64,000 nt of DNA from Liolophura sinensis (lineage: Eukaryota; Mollusca; Polyplacophora; Chitonida; Chitonidae), in assembly GCF_032854445.1 (NCBI RefSeq), contig NC_088298.1, forward strand, positions 15,241,504 to 15,305,503, given 5' to 3'. A program made the position numbers and the translations under genes. Below are positions 48,981 through 57,900 of this stretch, in pieces (within the stretch, counting starts at the first letter, position 1; the number at the start of each line of letters is the position of its first letter). The notes below the pieces were generated by a model. It made no database searches and was not told where the DNA came from. It worked only from the letters and a program-made list of their open reading frames with translations.

Positions 48981-51900
48981 CTACAAAAGACAAATCCAGC
49001 CTTAAGATAAAAGATCAGATAAACCATGAGATAGGCAGCTACATGTATCCACCTCACATCAAATCGCATACGTGTACCTCTCATACTGTTAGAATTTTTA
49101 GCACCTCTATTAAAAAGCTAAACCCAGGAAAAAAAACATAATTCTTCAGACGTATTTCCCCCAAGAGGATTAAAAATTTACCTTATTATTATATTTCATA
49201 GTTCTTGCTTTACGCGTTTTTCGAGGTTTCACCAGGTACACATGCTTGGTGTATGTATGCTTTGGTTTTTACGTTGTGCTCAACAATTTTAGTCACAGAA
49301 TGATGATGAGGCATTAGGTGTAAGTATATAAACTGTGTTTTTTCACGGCAAGGCAAGTTTATACCACCGTCACTGAAATATCATGGCAAAAACACCAGAC
49401 ATGACAGTCACATTATACTGACACCAGACCAACCAGTCCCGTTTCATAGCCCTAACCTCCTATGTCTGAGCGCCAAGCAAGGCAACCACAAGTAACACCT
49501 TTAAAATTTGGTATGACCAACCCGGGTTTGATCCCAGGTCTCCCAACCTCAAGGTGGACAGTCTAACCATTAGGCCACTGAGTGGGTCTACAGGTACTTG
49601 GTCATGTGTGGTAATTAAACTGAGCTCTGGTACATAAAACTGAAAATGTTGAGTACGGGATAAACGACCAATCTAATATATGACCAAATAAAGTCAATAT
49701 GGAGTACATGTATTTGAGCTATGATGCTACAGCATTGTTATGACGTCTCTTTGTGCCGTGACGTCGTTGCTTTACAGCAGGGTGGCGAAATAAATGTACT
49801 CGAAAATGGGTGGGCACATAAAATATTTATTACTATCCATAATCTATGAACTGTGTTACCTTAAATACTTGTTTTAGAGGAATTGTAAAGTCAGGTGATT
49901 AAAGTCATGTTTTGAATATACCTGGCCATGTTGAAACACCATAATTTACACCGTGTTGTAACGTGGTGTCAGCCTCCAAAGGGAGGTTACCTCGATGTCA
50001 TATTGTCATGCATGTAACTCCAAACTCCTGTTTTGTTCTTCCATGAAAATTGTGTTTGGCTCACAGTCTTACTATTTGAATTTACTAAATATGGACAATT
50101 TCAAGAAAAAAACCCAAACTGTTAGATCTTTAAGCTTAAACGGGGCCTTACCAAGGGTTTATTTTAGAAAACATTTTGTGTCTTTTTGTGGGCATTACTG
50201 TAATTCTTCAACCTTTTCGCATGTTTGCCAGGTGTTTACTCAAGTGTAACGGGTATCCATTGCATTGGGTACTTTCACTAGCAATGAGTTATCTCCCTTG
50301 AAATCAGCTCTCCTGTGTTGTTGTGGTTTGCTGCGCAGCTGTGGGGTGAGGAGACATCACAAGTAAAATTAAAGAAGTATACTGTGTAGGTCAATTAAGG
50401 GCATTCATTCATGTTTTAATAGTTAACATGTTACATTAGGTTTGCATATCTAAACACAATCAAGCCCATAGTACTTTAACTGTTATTAGAGTTAGGCTGA
50501 GTTATCAACTAATGGTGTAACTGGTCCTTAGTCACACATGTGTCCCTGATAAGATTTACTGACTGGTAACTGTAGTTTAGGACAGTGCATAATGCATAGG
50601 TTATGTGTATGTGTGACAGAGAATTAACACAACCTTGCATGAGGAAAACTACTGTGATGTTAAGTCTGTTTTTCCTACTTGTTTTAGGGGGTTTTTTTTC
50701 ATAGCCTGAACAGTAAAAGACTGTCCACTGGTAAACCTGAATTTGAAGTAACTTATTTTCCCATCCAATTCTCCCCTTTAACACAAGTATATTCTGAAAG
50801 CATGATTCTGTGAAGATTGATAATATTATACTGAAATTGGCCAATCCAATCAATGTAGTTTTGTTTCCAAAGTCAAATTATAAATGCGCATAAAATGTGC
50901 ACTGCAAAGTTGCTCTTTCATATGCGCAGAGGTTGAGGAGTTCGGGTACATGTAGCTGGTCACATTCATTGTCCGCTTTCTAATGCAACAAGTATCTCTA
51001 CAAGTCAATCAATCTACAGGTACATGTATCTGTCTGTCTCTTGGTCAACAAGTATGCAACAAGTATCTCTACAAGTCAATCTGTCTACAGGTCAATGTAT
51101 CTGTCTGTCACTTGGTCGACAAGGATGCAACAAGTATCTCTACAAGTCAATCTGTCTACAGGTAAATGTATCTGTCTGTCACTTGGTCAACAAGGATGCA
51201 ACAAGTATCTCTACAAGTCAATCAATCCACAGGTAAATGTATCTGTCTGTCACTTGGTCAACAAGGATGCAACAAGTATCTCTACAAGTCAATCAATCTA
51301 CAGGTAAATGTATCTGTCTGTCACTTGGTCAACAAGTATGCAACAAGTATCTCTACAAGTCAATCTGTCTAGAGGTAAATGTATCTGTCTGTGACTTGGT
51401 CAACAAGGATGCAACAAGTATCTCTACAAGTCAATCTGTCTACAGGTAAATGTATCTATCCCTTAACGAGCCATTCCAAAGCCCTACCTCCATGTAACGC
51501 CACTTTCTGGAAAAACTTGGGCTCCCAAATGGTTGGGCACCTAAACTAATCAAGCTGTAAAACTATCGGGTAAACTGAACAAAATTATGACAAGTTTTCA
51601 GACAATTTTCATTCAGGCCTTAAAGCATTCGGAAAACATCATTTTGAATTGTATATTATAAAATTTCTTCACGCACCGTCACAATGTCACCTATCAAGTT
51701 TGGGATCAGAACCTTGAAGTTATTTATAGACATGGCCCTGCAATCACTGAACAAGGGGACTGAAAGCATGTTGCATGTTCTGTGGACCTGTTCTTTTTCT
51801 TTTTTGACTGGTATTAACATTTAATCATACCTGTCTCATTAACCCTCTGCATATATTAGAGTGGCCTCAACGGAGGTAATTCAGTTGAGTCCTTTTAACC

Positions 51901-54900
51901 AAACCTATCGACTGACTCACCTCTTCTTGTTTTAAGCTTTGCTCCTCCCCTATCACCTGGTCGCTGCTCGGCACCTGGATCAGGTCAGGTACTGGGCCTA
52001 TAGCTCGGATCTCCGAGGTTCCAACCCTGCTGTAGTTAAGAGGCGTGGCCTCCGTTGTGCAGCACTGCTCGTATGACTCATCCATCGGCTCGGATTTCAC
52101 AATGCTGAGGTCCAGAGGAAGCATGGTCTGCTCACTGGGACACGGTGTCCCGTGACACACCTGTGTATTTGCCTCATTAGACGGTGGAGTTCTCATGTCG
52201 CGATGCGCTTTTTTCACCTGTAGATCTAAAGGTTCCGAGGGATCATTCTGTTCTTCGCATGAGAAATTCATCTGGCTTTTTTCATTGCTACCATACAATG
52301 GCCTGCACACTGAAGTCTGCGGAGAGCTGTCCTGATAGTCCACCAGCATGAGATTGTGAACTTTGACACTAAGGTCAAGAGGTTGAGGAAGACTGTCGTC
52401 TGACGTGGACCAAATCCGTGTACTGTAACTGTGCGCCGGAGGCGGTGTCAACTCTAAACATGTCTCCTCTTCATCGTCACTGTCTGAATTCTCATGGCGT
52501 GACCGATAGATGGCACCAGACAGGTCACTGTTGTAAGTTTCATAGGCTTCATCCATGGGCTCAGTTTTAATCCGAAGGTCCAGTGGAACTACAGTGTTGG
52601 TAGGTTCTTCAGACGGCTCACCAGCAGAGCTCATCTCCGTGGCAACAGACTGCCTGTTGTCATTGTTTGAATCCCACGTTCCTTTTCCCGGCTTGCTGTT
52701 GGCTTGCTCACTGGGAGGAGTTTCCTCTTCCATGCGCTCGTTTCCAAAGCTCGCTTGTCTCGGTTGCAAACTCCTCCTTTTCATACGACTCAAATCCAAC
52801 AGGATACTGGCGGCTAAGTTGGATTCTTCCTCTGCCAGGTCGTTAGAAATCGGTATTCCGCTCAATGCGGCCAACGAATGTGCAGATGCAATGCGAGCTC
52901 TTGTTTCTGATTGGATGATCATTTCTGGACTTGTATCCACCTCCATCACGTTACTGACGAACTGAGCTGACCTGTCATCTATGATCAACTCCGACTTAAT
53001 TGGCCTGTCCATTCCGAAATTGGCTTCGCCAAAACTACGGCTTCCTTCGACAACAGCTTCAATGGTATCATCCACGGAATTGCGTGTGGATAGCACTGCG
53101 GAACTGTGGGTAATTGATAAGGGAGATAACTCTGAATCCTCAATCTCTGGGTTCATGCACTCCTCCTCTTCACCACCTTCCTCATTCGCGTCTTCATCCC
53201 CATCTGGCTTCTTCTTCATATCTTTGTTTAGCAGTTTACGGACAGCATCAGCTGAAACAAGATTAACACCTAAAATGCACTATTATGTGGCCATGTTATA
53301 CAAAAACAAAAATGCTAAACCTATTTTTTAGGAATGTGATAATGGTCAAGAAAAAAAAATGAAATTCTTTTTCCTTATTTTAAAGCTCCTATATAACGTT
53401 CGGTTTTCATCACCTTTTTCACACTGCAATTATTGGAAACATCATTCCCAAAAGTAACCAATACTACAAGTAAAAAGTGGTATCGATTGATACTACAAGT
53501 AAGAAATGGTATGGATTGATACTACAAGTGGCATAGATCCATACTACAAGTAAGACGTGGTATGGATTGATACTACAAGTAACAAGTGGCATGGATTGAT
53601 ACTAGTATTAAGAAGTAGCATGAATTGATACTACAAGTAAGAAGTGGCATGGATTAATACTACAAGTAAGAAGTGGCATGGATTAAGACAACAAGTAAGA
53701 AGTGGCATGGATTGATACTACAAGTAAAAAGTGGCATGGATTGATACTAGTATTAATAAGTAGCATGGATTAAGACTACAAGTAAGAAGGGGCATGGATT
53801 AAGACTACAAGTAAGAAGTGGCATGGATTAAGACTACAAGTAAGAAGTGATATTGATTTATTACTCTACTTCTAACAAAATGTTTTTTCTTTCCAATAAA
53901 CATTTTCAATATTGTTGCAAATGGAACTATGGATTTGTTTGAAAAAATTGAAATTCTGTGAATTGGCAGAAAATTCCCATGCACTTTTTCATGCTGTACG
54001 ATGTAATCATTTCTTACTCCACTTCAAATCCCATAATGCAATACGTCTGCACACAATATCAGCATAATGCTATCGATCTACCAATCAAAGGCCACAGACA
54101 AACCAGTGAGAAATGGATTTGACCAGAGGACATTCTTGGCCAAGGGCCAACAAGGTTTTAACAATTAGGCCACCAAAAGAACCAGAAACGAACTGTAGAA
54201 TTTAGTAATATGCTCTCTGAAACTAGAGAGGGAGAATTCCAGGCAAGGTACTTTTCAGGCACCAAGATCATGTAGCTCCAGTTAAGCTTAGTCCTAACTT
54301 CAAATCACCTTAAGACGGTGAAATTGTGACTCGCCGTAAGGATTTTTATTTTAATACTAAGAATTGTTTGACACCTTCATAACAAATTGAAAATTAGCTT
54401 TAAAGTTCAAATATAACTTCAGGAATAATACTACTGTAATTCTTCAACCTTTTCACATGCAAGGTGTTTGTTCAAGCATATCCTGGAGGCCCTATTCTGG
54501 GCAGACTGATAAAATTATACTTTTGTGAAGCCCTGAAACTGATCACTCCAACTAATGTCTCTAAGTTTTGTCTCCAAAATCAAATTAAAACTGTGCATAA
54601 ATTGCACTGGAAGTTGATCTTTGATATGTGAAGTGGTTGAGGAATTAGGGTAAAAGTTAAGACTATGTCTGACTTAAGTTTAAGACAGTTTCGTGATGCT
54701 AGGGCCTGGATACCTACTCCCCAGTGGTTCCCTGAGACTTTCCATCAATGACCCGGACACACTCATTCACAGAGACGCGAGGGGACAGACTTACCATCAA
54801 TGACCCGGACACACTCATTCACAGAGATGCAAGGGACAGACTTACCATCAATGACTCAGACACACTCATTCACAGAGACGAGGGGAACAGACTTACCATC

Positions 54901-57900
54901 AATGACCCGGACACACTCATTCACAGAGACGCGGGGGACAGACTTCACAAACGAGTAATTGTGGTCCTTGATCTCTGGAGGATGAGGTAAGCAAAGATCT
55001 GTAGCCTTCTGATCCTCATCAACTTCCTGAAAACCCACAAAAACGATTTACTTGAAAAACAAGATCCACTGCAACTATCTTCTCCCTGGAGTCAACTACA
55101 CAAAAAAACTAATAACCATACAAAAGGGTTTGGGTGCAAAACAGACAAATCAGTTTCAATTTAAATCAAATTACATTTCATATTTACCTCCTGTATTTCA
55201 AGGCATGTAAATGAAGATACCTTTAAAACAGTTTTTGCAAATGCAATTTTATCAGCTGAATTAAAAAATTCCATGAATTCAATTTTTATACTTGAATGGT
55301 GGAAAGAATGGAGTTTTTGTGCCCAAGCTCTTCATGTGTACAAATTGCGATGGATGCTGTTGCTGTGTGCTAATGGTACACTTCTGCATTCATTTTCTGA
55401 GCATGACATCTTGTACACAAAAATTCATTTTAGCACTTTATTTGATTGTTTGCTTGGATGTTCAAAATGCTGTATTCAGATGACTAACTGATACATTCAT
55501 GAACAGCGTAAGGCGCATCGGAAGAAATAAATTCTAGAAAATGGCCTGTGTACCAGTGTACGTTGGGCAGTATCTTTTTTTGCGCCCAGCCAATTTAATA
55601 TCGCCTTCACAACCAGTGGAGGTAGGCCCCAAATGTACAATTTTATTTCTTTATTTGATTTGTGTTTTAAGCCGTACTCAAGAATATTTCACTTGCACGA
55701 TGGCTTCCAGCATTATGGTGGGTGGAAAGCTCCCCAGTTTTGATTTGTGAAGCAGCGTTCAGTTTTATGGGTGGAGGAAACTAAGTATCAGGGGCCAAAC
55801 TGACGCCAAACTCAGATGAAAGAGCGTCAAAACTTATTGGCAAATATGATCAATATTTTTTTGGATTTTTTTTTTTTCAAGAGAAAAGGGTATTTGAAAA
55901 TATTTTGGTATGGTGGGTATTTGGGACCAACTTTTAGTATTTATCGTTATTGCATAACAATGTTCTAAATAAGGATGTCATACTTGTGTAATAAATTTAT
56001 TTGAATGTAAATTTGTTGTTTATGCCAAACATATGCATTTAACCTAAATTAAGATAATATTTATGAACATATGAAAAATATAAATATGATTCAAATTGAG
56101 GTTTAATACATTTGTTAGTTAAAAAGAACAAATTCTAGTGCAAAAATATTTATTAAACCTGTGTTACATCCTCATTTATGACATTATTAAACAAAGACTA
56201 TAAATACCAAACACCCACCATAGAAAAATTATTTTCAAGTGTCTTTTTCTCCTTAAGGGAAAAATATTGAAGACAACATTTAGGAAAAACTTTTCGCACT
56301 CTTTCATCTGAACTTTGTCATTTTTATCTTTTCTTCACCTTCAAGGCTTATTTTTGGACATTAGAAATTAAAATTTTGTCAACCTCATCAATGTTACCTC
56401 AAGACAAATGTGTCAAAATGTGAACTTCCAGTACAAAAAACTAAGCATTATAAAGAGTTCTTAAAGTCTGACTGAAGTCAGAAACTGCTTTGTGGAATCT
56501 GCCCCATGTATAAAGCATCAACCTTCAAAACCAAGTCTTCAAAGAGCATTAGACTACCTACGTCACTGAAAGACTGCATGTAAAGCTCACATGTAAAAGT
56601 TCTCCCCACCTGTCTTACCTGTTTGGCTGCATTGCTTCCATCTCCCACATTCTGATCCTCTGACATGTCCCCTATATCTCCCCCGCTGGAGTCCGACAGA
56701 CGACGATCGCTCAACTTTCCTGGATAACAAACCAGTCAGATTTCTCTGTAGAAACTACATTATTTCAGGTTTTCAAAATCTAAAACATTTCATTTCATTC
56801 TACCTAAATTTACAAACACAACCTTAGCACTTACACTTTTTGTCACATTTCACTTATTAAATATGTGTATATGCTTTATACAATGAATACAAAAACTGAT
56901 TCTGTTGCTTGCAGTTAGATCCTATCACACATTTTGAACTAAATTTCGATTTTTCTTTCCTAACAAAACATGTGCGAAGAAATGTTCTGAGATTATGGTA
57001 CAGGGGAGATAACCACACTTGTTGAAATTCACACACCATTTTTCTTCCTCAAGGTAAACAAAATCAATGCTGATCGACCAATATAGAATGCAAATAAATA
57101 ATTTAAAATTTCAACTTTTAAACCCCAATACATTTTGATTGGGGTTTTACACCAAACACAAGAACACTTACATGCATATGGTTTTAAGAACTGAACCAGT
57201 TTCTCTCAATACTTCACCTTCCTTTGTTCGCAGCAGAAATATAATGCAGGCAAATTTAGACACTGCTATCTGAGCAAGTGAGTGAGTGAGGGAATGAGTG
57301 AGTGAGTGCTTGGGGTTTAACATCGTACTTAACAATTTTTCAGTTACATGTCAACAAGGGAATCCTTAGAGTGAATGTAATGAGCCTCTATGTTGCAGGA
57401 CGGATTTCCACCGTTCTTTTATCTAGTACTGTTTCACTGAGACGCCTTACCGAAGGCAAGTAAGCCGCCCCGCCCAAGCCATTACACTGATACGGGTCTT
57501 AGATGTGACTAGACCCAGGACTGACCCTGGATCTACCGCTCCCGAACCAGATGCTCTACACTGCTATCTGTAAACACTATATACCTTTTTTAATGCTTTT
57601 CTTCTCATCGCCCTCCAAGAAGCGATAGAGCTTGTAAGCGAACTCTCCGGTCTTCATGCTACGGTCCTGGAGTTCTTCTACGTCGTGCAGACTGTTCAGC
57701 GCACAACGGAAGTTTGCTTTCCAACGCTTGTGGTCAGCCTGCCCTCCGATGGTGTGCTTACCTGGTACAACAAGAAGAAGACAAAAGGCTAATTTGATTT
57801 TAGTTTCCTTCTTTTGACACCTCAATGCAGTCGCTGTGAGTTCAAGTCCAGCTCATGCTGGCTTCCTCTCCCGCCATACATGGGAAGGTCTTCCAGCAAC

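Noticed and set aside
51024-51449. Overlapping plus-strand frames reading QQVSLQVNQSTG-type repeats
   Set aside because: They are translations of a 71-bp intronic minisatellite in shifting frames; there is no start context or splice support.
52555-53331. Open frames on the plus strand opposite exon 5
   Set aside because: Antisense to a strongly supported coding exon; Ser/Leu-rich as expected from the complement.
54748-54990. Plus-strand frame with RLTINDPDTLIHRD repeats
   Set aside because: Antisense shadow of the 51-bp duplicated donor of the IRF/zinc-finger gene.
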